NCBI GenBank assembly: GCA_030425505.1
Contig: JAUIAB010000001.1
Span: 124,001-188,000, forward strand
DNA: 64,000 nucleotides
Source of the DNA: Bacteroidia bacterium
GTDB lineage: Bacteria; Bacteroidota; Bacteroidia; Cytophagales; Flammeovirgaceae
Direction: 5' to 3'
Shown in pieces: positions 1 to 9,800 of this stretch; the stretch's first letter is position 1; each line of letters opens with the position of its first letter. The notes beneath the pieces are model-generated. The model made no database searches. It was not told the origin of the DNA and worked only from the letters and a program-made list of their open reading frames with translations. A program made the position numbers and the translations under genes.

Positions 1-2
1 CC

Positions 3-728
3 ATTTACTTTAACAACACCTCAGCTAATTCTCTAAGTATGGATCTAAGACCATATATGATGTTAGAAGGTACTGCTTACAGGCTTATGCCAGTAATGCC
101 AAAAGAGTTAGATGAGATGGGAATGGGTGGTGTTAATATCGAAGAGATGCTAAAAAATATAGAGAAATTTAAGTTCAGAGGCTTTGATGACCCTGGTACA
201 TACAATGATGATGAGTATCGAAAATTTGGTGCTAATACCAGGCATAGCTTCTATAAACTTGCAGATGTCCTTTACAAAAAAGGGGATAAGGAAAAGGCTA
301 TTGAAATCTTAAACATGGGCTTAGAGAAAATCCCTGACTACACTATACCATATAGCTTTTTCATTCCGAGATATATTGAACTCTACCATAAATTAGGAGA
401 GCATGAAAAAGCAGATCAAATTGCTAACCTTGTTGCTCGAAGAGCTGTAGAAAACATTGATTATATAACTCGAAATCAAAATGATATTGAAGAGTTGCGA
501 CAAAAGAGTATGATGATTTTACAGTCTTTATCTTCTCTATACAGAGAGCTTGGCTCGGAGAGGGATATAGATGCTATTTTAGGTTTAGACAGTTTATCTG
601 AAAGTGATTCCCTTGACACTATCCATAATGATAGCATAGCTTATCCTTATGAAGAAAAGGCACTAGAGTACTATAAAATGTTTGAAGATGCCATTGGTAA
701 ACTTCAAGCCTGGTCAGAAGAAAGCTAG
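3..728 (+). CDS. DUF2723 family membrane protein, C-terminal part (5' end outside window)
   Basis: The frame is open from the window edge, before the first ATG at 39, so this is the 3' end of a longer gene. The visible ~240 residues match the soluble C-terminal tail of Bacteroidota DUF2723 proteins: a YFNNT...Y..LEGTAYRLMP stretch, then a domain with tetratricopeptide-like helices (residues about 85-150 of the visible part: KLADVLYKKGDKEKAIEIL, then YHKLGEHEKADQIA). The missing N-terminal part of this family is a polytopic membrane domain resembling protein O-mannosyltransferases. That glycosyltransferase-like role is family inference and cannot be tested on this fragment. Confidence 0.75.
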   Translation: MYFNNTSANSLSMDLRPYMMLEGTAYRLMPVMPKELDEMGMGGVNIEEMLKNIEKFKFRGFDDPGTYNDDEYRKFGANTRHSFYKLADVLYKKGDKEKAIEILNMGLEKIPDYTIPYSFFIPRYIELYHKLGEHEKADQIANLVARRAVENIDYITRNQNDIEELRQKSMMILQSLSSLYRELGSERDIDAILGLDSLSESDSLDTIHNDSIAYPYEEKALEYYKMFEDAIGKLQAWSEES

Positions 729-756
729 AAAAAGAAATATAGACTCAACTAGCTTT
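721..756. terminator. Possible terminator hairpin after DUF2723 gene
   Basis: AAAGCTAG (721-728, containing the stop codon) is perfectly repeated inverted as CTAGCTTT (749-756), with a 20-base loop and a T-rich end. The gene downstream (767-1042) is convergent, so a shared terminator would make sense. The loop is long and the stem is only 8 bp, so this is weak. Confidence 0.3.
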
Positions 757-766
757 TCAAAAGAAG

Positions 767-1042
767 TTAACATTTAAAAGAAAAAATTAGAGCAAATAGG
801 AAAGAAAGTATTGATGGTAGCCAAATTAGAAGTTTAGCTTTACGTTTTAGCCTTTTTTTCTTTATCCTAAATATTATAACAATAGTTAGCGCTACCAGAG
901 CAAATATTATAGAAAGAAATGCAGGAAGGATTATATACGACAGTCCACAGTCAAGCCTAGAAGACTGAAATGCTAAAGCATTAGAGCTAAAAAAAATAGT
1001 AAATACGAAAAGAAAAAAGAGCTTTATAATATGCGTTTTCAT
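767..1042 (-). CDS. Small membrane protein of unknown function, 91 aa
   Basis: I do not recognise a family. The N-terminus (residues 1-25) looks like a signal peptide ending in SNALA. It is followed by a hydrophobic segment at about 33-58, a strongly basic loop (RIKKKRLKRKAK, about 59-70) and a second hydrophobic segment at about 71-89. It lies 5 bp downstream of the RmlD-like gene on the same strand, so the two are probably co-transcribed. The ordered hydrophobic/basic layout and tight spacing argue that it is a real gene. It could be a small inner-membrane protein with two spans. Confidence 0.5.
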   Translation of the reverse strand: MKTHIIKLFFLFVFTIFFSSNALAFQSSRLDCGLSYIILPAFLSIIFALVALTIVIIFRIKKKRLKRKAKLLIWLPSILSFLFALIFSFKC

Positions 1043-1047
1043 AATTT

Positions 1048-1944
1048 CTATATTAATTGATGACTTAAGACTTCTAAACCCTCTTCGAAAGAGTGAGGGT
1101 TATAACCAAAAGTATTTTTTGCCTTTCCTATATTCAATCCCGTAAAAGGCGGTCTTTTTGCTTTTTGAGAAAGAACATCGGATGATACTGGTGTAATTAG
1201 ATTTTTATCTAAATTCCAAAAATCAGCAATTCTATTTGCTATTTGATAAGGAGTTAGAAGATCTTTACCAGAAATATTATAAATACCCTCTTCAGTTTTT
1301 TTAGTACATAGATAACAGCCATATGCTAAATCCTCGGCTAGAGTTGGGGTTCTATACTGGTCATTTACAACATTGATAGGCTTTTTGTCTTCCAAAGATT
1401 TTTTTATCCACAAAATAATATTAGACCTACTCATATTTTCTACTATTCCATAAACTAAGACTGTTCTAATTATGGACCATTTTCCCTTATACTTTTTTAC
1501 AATACTTTCAGATTCCAGCTTTGTTTCAGCATAGTAGCTAAGTGGGCTCGGCGCTTCCTCTTCTGTATACATTCCACCTTCTTTCTCTCCATCAAAAATG
1601 AAGTCTGTAGATAAATGTATAAAGTGAGCATTCATCTGCTCAGAGTGGTTCAATAAATTTTTTACACCTTCTACATTTATAGAATATGCCTTTTCTCGCT
1701 CATCTTCACAAGCATCTACATTTGTCATTGCAGCAGTATTAATGATGCAAGTAGGCTGGATGCTTTCTAAAACATGCTTTACCTGGTTTTCATTGGTAAT
1801 ATCAAGTTCACAGTAATTATCCGTCAAATGCTCAACTCTTGACTTACCAGAAGAGGTTGCTACAAATGGAACTTCCTTTTCTAAAAAAAGCTTGATTAAC
1901 TTCTGCCCAAGAAGACCATTCGCTCCAGTAATAAATATCTTCAT
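1048..1944 (-). CDS. RmlD-like NAD(P)-dependent sugar-nucleotide reductase/epimerase
   Basis: Extended short-chain dehydrogenase of the dTDP-4-dehydrorhamnose reductase (RmlD) family, 298 aa, normal length. The nucleotide-binding motif GANGLLGQ is at residues 7-14. INTAAMTNVDACE, the STDFIFDG segment and the catalytic YYAETK (YxxxK) follow. RmlD enzymes reduce dTDP-4-keto-L-rhamnose in the cytosol, but this family also includes other 4-keto-sugar reductases and MAT2B-like proteins. It is about 28 kb from rmlA/rmlB and no rmlC is visible, so a true rhamnose role is uncertain. A repeat element separates it from uvrB upstream. Confidence 0.75.
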   Translation of the reverse strand: MKIFITGANGLLGQKLIKLFLEKEVPFVATSSGKSRVEHLTDNYCELDITNENQVKHVLESIQPTCIINTAAMTNVDACEDEREKAYSINVEGVKNLLNHSEQMNAHFIHLSTDFIFDGEKEGGMYTEEEAPSPLSYYAETKLESESIVKKYKGKWSIIRTVLVYGIVENMSRSNIILWIKKSLEDKKPINVVNDQYRTPTLAEDLAYGCYLCTKKTEEGIYNISGKDLLTPYQIANRIADFWNLDKNLITPVSSDVLSQKAKRPPFTGLNIGKAKNTFGYNPHSFEEGLEVLSHQLI

Positions 1945-1947
1945 CTA

Positions 1948-2038
1948 TTTAAAATTTGTGACTTGTCTAGTTTGTTTGGCACACATCATTATCATCGCTT
2001 CAAGTGTGCCTCAATTTTATATCAGGCATGGTCTGTCA
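1948..2038 (-). repeat. Interspersed ~90-bp element, copy 1
   Basis: One of four related copies in the window; strand is that of the shared MIKMC-type reading frame. In that orientation it begins TGACAGACCATGCCTGAT and ends GTCACAAATTTTAAA. Its first TGA is the uvrB stop codon. The inner hairpin is GGCACAC (1978-1984) with GTGTGCC (2004-2010). Copy 4 has GACACAC/GTGTGTC at the same place, a compensatory A-T to G-C change. The short frame reads MIMMCAKQTRQVTNFK and stops just before the ATG of the RmlD-like gene. The block before the hairpin encodes MPDIKLRHT then a stop. Confidence 0.85.
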
Positions 2039-4057
2039 GTTTTTATTTTCTCTAAGACTCTCCAACTCAAACATTTCGTCACGAAGCCTTGCTGCTTCAA
2101 CAAAGTTCATATCTTTTGCCGCCTTTTCCATTTTATTTTTAGTTTCTTGAATAAGTTTTTCTAAATCTTGTGTTGGTACATAGTCTGCTAAAATATCCGC
2201 TGCTTTATTTTTCTTTGGAGTGATGTTATATTCTTTAACATCTTTTTTAGCGTCCGCAACTTTTGTTTGTTGTATTACCGCTTCTTTTGATTTAACAATA
2301 GTTGTTGGAGTGATATTATGTTTCTGATTGTATTCTATTTGAATAAATCTTCTCCTACTGGTTTCATCTATTGCTGCCTGCATAGATTTAGTAACTGTAT
2401 CAGCATACATTATCACCCTTCCTTCAGAGTTTCTTGCTGCTCTACCTATCGTCTGTATAAGAGATCGATGATTACGCAAAAACCCTTCTTTATCTGCATC
2501 CATAATAGCTACCAGCGCTACTTCAGGTAGGTCTAACCCTTCTCTCAAAAGGTTAACTCCAACTAGTACATCAAATATTCCTAACCGTAACTCTCTTAAA
2601 ATTTCAACTCTATCAAGCGTTTTAACTTCAGAATGAATATATCTTGTCTTTATATTAATATTTTTCAAATAGGTGGACAGCTCCTCAGCCATTCGTTTAG
2701 TAAGAGTAGTTACTAAAACTCTAAACCCTCTTTTGATAGTATCATCTATCTCATTTAGCAAGTCATCAATTTGGTTTAGGCTGGGTTTAACCTCAATTCT
2801 TGGGTCAAGCAGACCTGTAGGTCTAATTACCTGTTCAACTATTGAGCCTTCTGTTTTTTGTAGTTCATAATCTCCAGGTGTAGCACTTACATAAATTACC
2901 TGGTTTAGCATACCTTCAAACTCGTTGAATGTAAGTGGTCGGTTGTCCAATGCAGAAGGCAGTCTAAACCCATAATCAACTAAAGAGGTTTTTCTTGAGC
3001 GGTCTCCTCCCCACATTGCTCGTATCTGGGGTGTAGTTACATGGCTTTCGTCTATTACCATCAGATAGTCTTCTGGAAAATAGTCTAACAGGCAGAAAGG
3101 TCTCTCCCCTACCTGTCTTCTATCAAAATACCTAGAGTAATTCTCTACACCGGAGCAATAGCCAAGCTCTCGCATCATCTCCAAATCGAACTCAGTACGC
3201 TCTTTTAACCTTTTTGCTTCTAAAAACCTTTGCTCTTCTTCAAAAGTTTTTATCTGGATTACCAGGTCATCCTGTATTTCTTTTATAGCTTGATGAAGTA
3301 CATCTTTACCTGTGACGAATAGGTTAGCAGGAAATATGGTTATAGCACTTTCATTAGAGATTTTTTTACCTAAAATAGGGTCAATCCTATGAATGTCTTC
3401 TACCTCATCTCCCCAGAAATAAATCCTATAGGCAAAGTCAGCATAAGCTGGGAAAATATCTAGTGTATCTCCTTTTACTCTAAAATTTCCTCTTTTGAGC
3501 TCTACCTCTGTTCTACTGTACAGTATATCTACTAGGTCAAAGAGAAGCTGATTTCTAGGCCTTTCTTCTCCCTTACTAACCCTAACAATATTTTTACCAA
3601 ACTCTGTTGGGTTTCCGATACCGTAAATGCAAGATACTGAGGCAACTACTACCACATCTCTTCTTCCTGTAAGAAGGGAGGAAGTTGCAGCAAGCCTTAA
3701 CTTTTCAATTTCTTCGTTGATCGAAAGATCTTTTTCGATATATGTATCAGATGTGGAGAGATATGCTTCAGGTTGGTAGTAATCGTAATACGAAATAAAA
3801 TATTCAACAGCATTTTCAGGAAAAAACTGTTTAAACTCTCCATAAAGTTGTGCCGCCAGAGTTTTATTATGGCTTAAAATTAATGCGGGTTTATTAACTT
3901 CCTTGATAACATTTGCTATTGTAAATGTTTTACCTGTTCCAGTTGCTCCCAGCAATACTTGAGAAGGCTCATTATTATTGACCCCTTCTACCAATTGCTT
4001 AATTGCCTTTGGTTGATCTCCAAAAGGAGAAAAGGGAGATTCGAGTTTAAATTCCAT
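2036..4057 (-). CDS. uvrB: UvrABC excinuclease subunit B
   Basis: DNA-damage recognition and helicase subunit of nucleotide excision repair; with UvrA it loads onto damaged DNA and recruits UvrC. 673 aa, full length. Walker A GATGTGKT is at residues 37-44. The beta-hairpin region YYDYYQPEAYL follows at about 90-100. The DEAD-type helicase motif appears as VIDESHVTTPQ, helicase C-terminal motifs include QTIGRAARN, and the C-terminal UVR motif for UvrC contact is at about 630-670. The stop codon TGA overlaps the edge of repeat copy 1. It is divergent from the efflux operon, across a 159-bp gap. Confidence 0.97.
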   Translation of the reverse strand: MEFKLESPFSPFGDQPKAIKQLVEGVNNNEPSQVLLGATGTGKTFTIANVIKEVNKPALILSHNKTLAAQLYGEFKQFFPENAVEYFISYYDYYQPEAYLSTSDTYIEKDLSINEEIEKLRLAATSSLLTGRRDVVVVASVSCIYGIGNPTEFGKNIVRVSKGEERPRNQLLFDLVDILYSRTEVELKRGNFRVKGDTLDIFPAYADFAYRIYFWGDEVEDIHRIDPILGKKISNESAITIFPANLFVTGKDVLHQAIKEIQDDLVIQIKTFEEEQRFLEAKRLKERTEFDLEMMRELGYCSGVENYSRYFDRRQVGERPFCLLDYFPEDYLMVIDESHVTTPQIRAMWGGDRSRKTSLVDYGFRLPSALDNRPLTFNEFEGMLNQVIYVSATPGDYELQKTEGSIVEQVIRPTGLLDPRIEVKPSLNQIDDLLNEIDDTIKRGFRVLVTTLTKRMAEELSTYLKNINIKTRYIHSEVKTLDRVEILRELRLGIFDVLVGVNLLREGLDLPEVALVAIMDADKEGFLRNHRSLIQTIGRAARNSEGRVIMYADTVTKSMQAAIDETSRRRFIQIEYNQKHNITPTTIVKSKEAVIQQTKVADAKKDVKEYNITPKKNKAADILADYVPTQDLEKLIQETKNKMEKAAKDMNFVEAARLRDEMFELESLRENKN

Positions 4058-4216
4058 TTGTTTCTAAATTAATAAACGCTGTAGAAGATCTTTTCAAAAC
4101 ACTTACACCATTGGCATAAAAACAAACAAATTTTAGATAACTAATTATAAAAACAATATGGAGTTTTGAGTAAAACCTCTTAAAATTGAATAGAATTTTA
4201 TTGGACACTATTAAGC

Positions 4217-5584
4217 ATGTATAAAACTCTTCCAATAACAGTAAGAAGTGTTCTTGTATTACTTGTATCTTCCTTAGTTTCTTTTTCTCAAGAAAAGCAA
4301 AGCTTTTCACTGCAAGAAGCTGTAGGGTATGCTCTAGACAACAACAGCAATATTAAAAAAGCAGAATTAGATATTAAAATAGCTGAAGGCAAGGTTGGAG
4401 AATATTTATCCATTGGACTTCCACAAGTTAGTGCAAAAGCAGACTTCACCTATAATTATAAAATTCAGCAGGTAATTTTACCTCCGGAGTTTGGAGCTTC
4501 CGTTTCTGGAGAGCCAGTCACAGATGATACCCCTCCTTTCGTTACTCCTTTTGGAGTTGCCTTACAGTCAAATGCAGTAGCATCTCTTCGACAACTCATT
4601 TTTGATGGTACATTTTTTCTTGGTCTTAAAGCAACAAAAATATATAAGCAATTATCCATTCGAACATTAACACAAACTAAAGTGAGTGTTATAGAAAATG
4701 TTACAAAAGCATATTACGCCGTTCTAGTTAACCAAAAAAGATTAGAACAACTAGAAAAAAATGTTGCCAGATTAGATACCCTCCTAAGACACACCAAAGC
4801 TATGTATGCAAATGGGTTTGTAGAAAAGACGGATGCAGACCGAATAGAGGTTTCCTTCAACAATATAACCACGGAGAAAAAAAATGCACTTCGTTTCTTG
4901 GACTTGAGTAAACAATTACTCAAGTTTCAAATGGGAATGGATGTAAATTCTCCTATTCAATTAAGTGATCCTCTGAGCAAGACTAATTTTATAATTGAAG
5001 AGAATGAAGAAACGAATTACACACTAAGACCAGAGTTCAATATTTTACAAACAGCGTTTGAGTTAAACGAAATTAATGTAAAACGCTATAGAGCAGGCTA
5101 TTATCCTACTTTATACTTTAATATTAACTATGGTCTAAATGCCGGGGGCAACGATCTTGAAAACCTAAGAGATTGGTATGGATTTGGTGCTTTAGGTTTC
5201 TCTTTAAACATCCCCATTTTTGATGGTTTCTTGAAGAAAAATCTCATTTCTCAGGCTGAGTTAGAGTTAAAGAAGACCGTTGTTGATCAGAATCAGTTGA
5301 AAAAATCTATTGATTTTGAAAGAAACCAGTCTGTAATACAGCTCAATAGTAGTATTGAAACTTTGAAGTCTCAGGAAAGAAACATGGAATTGGCAAATGA
5401 GATTTATGAAAAAGCTAAAATTAAATATGACGAAGGAGTAGGCTCTACTCTTGAATTAACAGACGCAGAAACTTCCTACAAAGATGCTGAAGCTAATTAC
5501 TTCAATGCTCTTTACGAAGCAATAGTAGCTAAAATAGAATATAAAAAAGCTCTGGGAGTCCTAATTAAAGATTTTGAAAACTAA
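4217..5584 (+). CDS. TolC-family outer membrane efflux protein
   Basis: Outer-membrane channel component of a tripartite efflux system, 455 aa. It has a signal peptide (residues 1-24, ending VSFSQ), then the two OEP repeats starting FSLQEAVGYALDNNSNIKKAELDIKIAEG. The second repeat ends in TLELTDAETSYKDAEANYFNALYEAIVAKIEYKKALG, typical of the family. It is the first gene of an operon with an adaptor and an RND pump; the adaptor ORF overlaps its end by 11 bp. The 159-bp gap to uvrB should hold promoters for both, though I cannot point to a clean -33/-7 pair. Substrate unknown. Confidence 0.93.
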   Translation: MYKTLPITVRSVLVLLVSSLVSFSQEKQSFSLQEAVGYALDNNSNIKKAELDIKIAEGKVGEYLSIGLPQVSAKADFTYNYKIQQVILPPEFGASVSGEPVTDDTPPFVTPFGVALQSNAVASLRQLIFDGTFFLGLKATKIYKQLSIRTLTQTKVSVIENVTKAYYAVLVNQKRLEQLEKNVARLDTLLRHTKAMYANGFVEKTDADRIEVSFNNITTEKKNALRFLDLSKQLLKFQMGMDVNSPIQLSDPLSKTNFIIEENEETNYTLRPEFNILQTAFELNEINVKRYRAGYYPTLYFNINYGLNAGGNDLENLRDWYGFGALGFSLNIPIFDGFLKKNLISQAELELKKTVVDQNQLKKSIDFERNQSVIQLNSSIETLKSQERNMELANEIYEKAKIKYDEGVGSTLELTDAETSYKDAEANYFNALYEAIVAKIEYKKALGVLIKDFEN

Positions 5585-6818
5585 AATTTTAAACAAAAAA
5601 ATGTTTTTTCATTTGTTGAAAATGCCAAAAATGGCATTTAAAGTTTTGAGCATTGTAACTCTTCTGATCTTAGTCAGTTGTGGTGAAAGTAAGCAAGAGA
5701 AAAATGATATAACTACTAAGAAAAATAAACTTAAAGCCTTAAAAAAGGAGCTTAGTGAACTTCAAGGAAAAATAATAACCCTTCAAGCTGACATTGATAA
5801 AGAAGAAAATATTGACCCAAAGTCTAGACTTAAAAAAGTGTGGGTAGGAGAAGTAAAGACAAAAGAGTTTAATCACTATATAGAAGTTCAGGGAAGTGTG
5901 AAGTCAGATAAAAATGTAGTTGTAAAGCCCGAAATATCTGGAGTTTTAATTAAAAAAACAGTGGATAAAGGGCAAAAGGTATCTAAAGGGCAAATAATCT
6001 GCATAATAGATGGAGATCTAATTCAAAAAAATATAGAAGAGGTAAAAAAGAGGCTTGAATTGGTTGAAGAAATATACCAAAGACAAGAAAATCTATGGAA
6101 ACAGGGTATTGGTTCTGAAATTCAATATTTACAATCCAAAAATGATAAAGAGTCTTTAGAAGCTTCATTAGCAACATTAAAGACACAACAAAGTAAAACA
6201 AAGGTTAAAGCACCTTTTTCAGGCATTTTAGATGAGTTTTTTGTTAATACTGGAGAAATGGCTGCGCCTTCCATGCCACTAGCAAGGATTATAAACTTAA
6301 ACGAACTAAAAGTTTCATTTGATCTATCCGAAAGATACGCTAAAGACTTTAGCAAAAAGGATAAAGTATTAGTAGAATTTCCAGCCCTTGGAATTAAAAA
6401 AGTAGTTCCTATTTCAAATATTGGTCGTTTTATAGATGAAAGAAATCGAACGTTCAAAGCAGAAGTTACTATTGATAATAAAGATAATCTACTCCGACCA
6501 AACAACATGGCTGTTGTTAGGCTAAATGATCTGAGAAAGGAGAAAGCGATTACTGTCCCATCTCATTTACTGCAAAAGTCTGCAGAAGGAGATAAATTTT
6601 TATTCACCGTTTCCAAAGGGAAAAATAATACTGTCGCTAAAAAAACAGTTAAAATTGGGGAAACTTATGCCGGATATACTGTTATAAATAGTGGGTTAAG
6701 CGAAAGTGATTGGGTAGTAATAAAAGGATATAATGAAGTGACATCAGAAGAAGAAGTCAATGTTAAAGGAAAAGAGGATCTATATAAATCATATCCTCCC
6801 AAGCTTATTAAAAGTTAA
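5574..6818 (+). CDS. RND efflux periplasmic adaptor (membrane fusion lipoprotein)
   Basis: Links the TolC-like channel to the RND pump in the periplasm. The ORF start gives 414 aa, but in-frame ATGs at 5601, 5622 and 5631 give a more normal lipoprotein signal (MAFKVLSIVTLLILVSC with lipobox LVSC), so the true start may be one of these. Next come a coiled-coil stretch (about 48-75), a biotinyl-lipoyl-like half motif (VVKPEISGVLIKKTVDKGQKVSKGQIIC), a helical hairpin at about 155-210, and the second lipoyl half with beta-barrel (KAPFSGILDEFFVNTGEMAAP). The gene lies between its expected partners. Confidence 0.92.
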   Translation: MKTKILNKKMFFHLLKMPKMAFKVLSIVTLLILVSCGESKQEKNDITTKKNKLKALKKELSELQGKIITLQADIDKEENIDPKSRLKKVWVGEVKTKEFNHYIEVQGSVKSDKNVVVKPEISGVLIKKTVDKGQKVSKGQIICIIDGDLIQKNIEEVKKRLELVEEIYQRQENLWKQGIGSEIQYLQSKNDKESLEASLATLKTQQSKTKVKAPFSGILDEFFVNTGEMAAPSMPLARIINLNELKVSFDLSERYAKDFSKKDKVLVEFPALGIKKVVPISNIGRFIDERNRTFKAEVTIDNKDNLLRPNNMAVVRLNDLRKEKAITVPSHLLQKSAEGDKFLFTVSKGKNNTVAKKTVKIGETYAGYTVINSGLSESDWVVIKGYNEVTSEEEVNVKGKEDLYKSYPPKLIKS

Positions 6819-6849
6819 ATCATCTTGATTAATCGAATCCTTTGAAAAA

Positions 6850-9800
6850 ATGACAGAAAGACCACAAGAAGAAGTTAAAAGAGAATTCGGGTTAAGCTCT
6901 CTTTCCATAAATAATGCTACCAGTGTTTTTATTTTAGTATTTATAATTACTGGTTTTGGGTTGTTCTCCTATATCTCTATGCCCAAAGAACAGTTTCCAG
7001 AAATTGTTTTACCTAATATATATATCAATACCATTTATCCGGGAAACTCTCCTGTTGATATGGAAAACCTGATCACGAGACCTATTGAGAAAGAGATTAA
7101 ATCACTAAAAGGAGTTAAAAAAATCACCTCAACCTCTCTTCAGGATGTATCTATTATCATAGTTGAGTTCAATGAAGACGTAGAAGCTTCTGATGCTTTA
7201 ATTGATGTAAAAGATGCCGTTGATAAAGCCAAAAGTGAGCTACCGACAGATTTGGATGAAGACCCGATGGTGATGGAGCTTGACTTTTCGGAGATTCCCA
7301 TTGTAATGATCAATTTATCTGGTGACTTTGAGATAGATAAACTAAAGGATTATGCAGAGTATTTAGAAGATAAAATTGAAGCACTACCCGAGGTATCAAA
7401 GGTAGATATCATTGGTGCATTAGATAGAGAAATACAAATAAATGCTGATCCATTTTACATGGCTGCAAGCAATGTAACTTTTGGTGATATAGAGGGCGCT
7501 ATTGCATCAGAAAATATTACTGCTTCTGCGGGAGATGTGCTAATTAATGGTTTTAGAAGGTCTATACGAATACCTGGAGAGTTCAATAATGTAGAAGAAT
7601 TAGAAAATGTTATAGTAAAGTCTGAAAAAGGAAGGCCTGTATATTTAAAAGACATCGCAGAAGTAAAAGATAGCTATGTAGAAAGGTATAGCTACTCGAG
7701 ATTAGCTACTTCTAACTTTCTAAAGGAAGGTAATTACCCTGTCGTGTCACTAAGGGTAGTCAAAAAGACAGGGGAAAACCTAATCAATGCATCTGAAGAA
7801 ATTGATAAGTTACTTGAAAAAGCAAAAAAAGAATATCTCCCGTCTAAACTAAATATAGTATTAACAGAGGATCAGGCTGATGATATGAAAACCCAGATTA
7901 GTAACCTGGAAAACAGTATCATCTCAGGAGTAATATTGGTTGTGATCGTTCTGCTATTCTTCATGGGACTTAGAAATGCCCTTTTTGTAGGAATAGCAAT
8001 ACCCCTTTCTATGTTCATGTCCTTCATGATCTTAGGGTCACTTGGAGTAACAATCAATATGGTAGTACTATTTGGTTTAATCCTGGCACTAGGAATGCTG
8101 GTAGATAATGCCATTGTGGTAATAGAAAATATATATAGATTAATGGAACAGGGTTATTCCCCTATGAAAGCAGCTAAAGAAGGTGTTGGAGAGGTAGCTG
8201 TTGCTATTATAAGCTCTACTGCTACAACACTAGCTGCATTTGTTCCTTTAGCTTTTTGGGGAGGAATAATGGGTGAGTTTATGAAATATTTGCCAATTAC
8301 CCTCATTGTAGTATTAGCTTCCTCTCTTTTTGTAGGACTTGTTATCAACCCTGTTATTGCATTTAAATACATGAAGGTAGATAACAGCCCAAAAATTAAA
8401 AATAAAAAATTATTGACGATAGCAGGAATTGCATTAATTGCAGTAGCAATCCCTCTTTATTTAAGAGCAAATTCTTATTCATTGCCTAATATTCTGACAA
8501 CGCTGGCTCTAATTATTTTAGCCAATGCCTACTTTTTTAAACCTGCTGCCTACTGGTTTCAAAACGAACTGCTAACAAGGCTTGAAAAAATATACCTTTC
8601 TACGTTGAGGTTTGCTCTTACAGGCAAAAAGCCTTTGATTTTTTTCGGCGGTGCATTTGTATTTCTGTTTTTATCGATGATTCTATTTATTTCCAATGCA
8701 CCTAAAGTAGTTTTTTTTCCAACTTCTGACCCCAACTATGTCTTTATAAATATTGAAGCTCCTATTGGAACAGATGCAGCACAAACAGATAGTATAACCA
8801 GAGCTATCGAAAAAGATGTCTTTGAACTTCTTAAGCCATATAGATCAATTATTAAATCAATAGTCTCTAATGTAGGTGAAAATACAGGTAGCCCAAATGA
8901 AGGCCCTGCTCAAGAGACTACTCCTAATAAAAGTAAAATAGCCATTGGGTTTAAGCCGTTTGAAAAAAGAGGAAATATTAGTACAGTTGAGATTAAGAAA
9001 AAAGTTACAGAATATGCTACTACATTAGATGGATTAGTAGTTAATGTAGCACAGGATGAAGGTGGCCCACCAACGGGAAAACCGATTAATATTGAAGTTA
9101 CAGGAGAAGACTATCAAACTCTAATACAAGAAGCTGAAAAAATAAAAAATATAGTTGCCTCCTCTCAGATACCAGGTATAACAGGGTTAAAACTAGGCTT
9201 GGATATAAATAAGCCTGAAATGCTGGTAAACATAAATAGAAGTAAGGCTAGAAGATATGGTGTCTCTACAGGAATGGTTTCTGGACTACTAAGAACCGCC
9301 GTTTACGGAAAAGAAGTTTCTAAATTTAAAGACGGTGAAGACGATTACCCCATACAACTTCGCCTAAAAAAGGAGTATAGATACAACCCTTCTACACTAA
9401 AGGAAACTACATTAATCTTTAGAGATAACCAGGGACAGTTACATAATGTACCTATATCATCTATTGCTGACTTTGAAATTGGGTCTACTATTGGCTCTGT
9501 AAAAAGAAAAGATTTGGATAGGATGATTGCCGTAATGGCAGATGTATCTGAAGGATATAATGCAAATGAAATTGTAGCAGGACTAAAGCAAATCCTTGAG
9601 TTGCATAAAGAAAAAATGCCAGATGGATATAACTTTAAATTTACAGGGGAACAAGAGGAGCAACAAAAATCAATGGAGTTTCTTCTTAAAGCCATGTTAA
9701 TCGCTGTTGCAGCTATTTTTTTAATCCTAGTTTCACAATTTAACTCTGCAATACGACCGTTTATCATAATCTGCTCTGTTATTTTTAGTCTTATTGGTGT

